This document shows positions 5,209 through 5,467 of a stretch of DNA of 5,467 bases, piece after piece. Numbering within the stretch: the stretch's first letter is position 1; the number at the start of each line of letters is the position of its first letter. The stretch is from Terriglobales bacterium. GTDB lineage: Bacteria > Acidobacteriota > Terriglobia > Terriglobales > Acidobacteriaceae. The notes beneath the pieces are model-generated. The model had not been told where the DNA came from, ran no database searches, and saw nothing but the letters and a program-made list of their open reading frames with translations. The position numbers and the translations under genes were made by a program. The stretch is taken from assembly GCA_030043575.1 (NCBI GenBank), contig JASHXK010000412.1:1-5467 (forward strand), in the 5' to 3' direction.

Positions 5209-5467
5209 ATGACACCTGCACTGGCTGAGCTGGAACCCAAGGAGTTGTGGAAGCATTTCGATGCGTTGCTGGCGATCCCTCGCGCCTCGACCAAGGAAGC
5301 GGCGGCGCGTGACTATGTACTGTCGATTGCCACGAAACACAAGCTGGAAGCCACGCATGACAAGGTCGGCAATACCGTGATTCGCAAGGCCGCGCACCGC
5401 GGCCGCGAATCCGCACCCATGGCTTTGTTGCAAGGCCATCTTGATATGGTCTGCGAGAAGAACGAAG
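5209..5467 (+). CDS. pepD: PepD-type cytosolic dipeptidase (aminoacyl-histidine dipeptidase, M20C), N-terminal part
   Basis: The first 86 codons of a zinc dipeptidase that cleaves a broad range of dipeptides, including those with C-terminal histidine, in the cytoplasm, and so recycles amino acids from peptide breakdown. The frame stays open to the end of the window, so the gene is cut by the window edge and not broken. Visible landmarks: an LEPKELWKHFDALLAIPRAS opening, where PepD proteins have a similar P-x-x-LW-x-HF-x-x-L-x-x-IPR-x-S start; a DKVGNTVIRKAA segment (51-62) matching the D-x-x-GN-x-x-I-x-K motif; and LQGHLDMVCEKN (74-85). In the last, His77 is the expected zinc ligand and Asp79 the supporting acidic residue of the M20 family. 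There is no signal peptide, in keeping with a cytosolic enzyme. Family members are about 480-490 residues, so roughly 18% is seen. It is transcribed away from the YVTN gene. Confidence 0.93.
   Translation, partial: MTPALAELEPKELWKHFDALLAIPRASTKEAAARDYVLSIATKHKLEATHDKVGNTVIRKAAHRGRESAPMALLQGHLDMVCEKNE

Noticed and set aside
4858..5439. A 193-codon open frame on the minus strand across the palindrome and the pepD start
   Set aside because: It overlaps the well-supported pepD frame on the opposite strand and runs through the palindromic repeat, giving the known spurious peptide SPRRHGEHGG. It has no family resemblance.

Overview
The window looks like a chromosomal segment of an Acidobacteriota bacterium with moderately high GC (roughly 55-60% by eye). 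The main reason is the C-terminal module of the large secreted protein, with PCRVVDTR near its start and DVILDINGYF at its end. From memory this module is abundant in Acidobacteriota such as Candidatus Koribacter and Candidatus Solibacter. The placement is an inference from protein style, because no marker gene is present.

Layout: (1) 1-354 (+), the 3' end of a PitA-type inorganic phosphate transporter. (2) 381-414, a 13-bp hairpin between convergent genes that probably terminates both. (3) 460-1998 (-), a secreted BNR/Asp-box (sialidase-like) beta-propeller protein with its own candidate sigma70 promoter and a 5'-UTR hairpin. (4) About 400 bp without a convincing gene. (5) 2408-4636 (-), a 742-residue secreted protein made of eight YVTN beta-propeller repeats followed by three copies of a cysteine-containing module of about 120 residues. 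(6) A 572-bp divergent intergenic region that holds a striking palindromic element at 4955-5133. It has 36-bp arms with no bulges, each arm carries three CACGGAG heptamers, and the interior is split into purine-rich and pyrimidine-rich halves. (7) 5209-5467 (+), the 5' end of pepD, an M20C-family cytosolic dipeptidase that runs off the window.

The flanking genes are housekeeping functions (phosphate uptake, dipeptide hydrolysis). Between them sit two tandem exported proteins of unknown function, both beta-propellers and both rich in cysteine pairs in the mature part. Nothing links these two to the flanking genes metabolically. The least explained item is the intergenic palindrome. It resembles a dispersed repeat that is often mis-annotated as small hypothetical proteins (peptides such as SPRRHGEHGG and TTEARRTRR). 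I see no defence system, CRISPR array, transposase, tRNA or rRNA.
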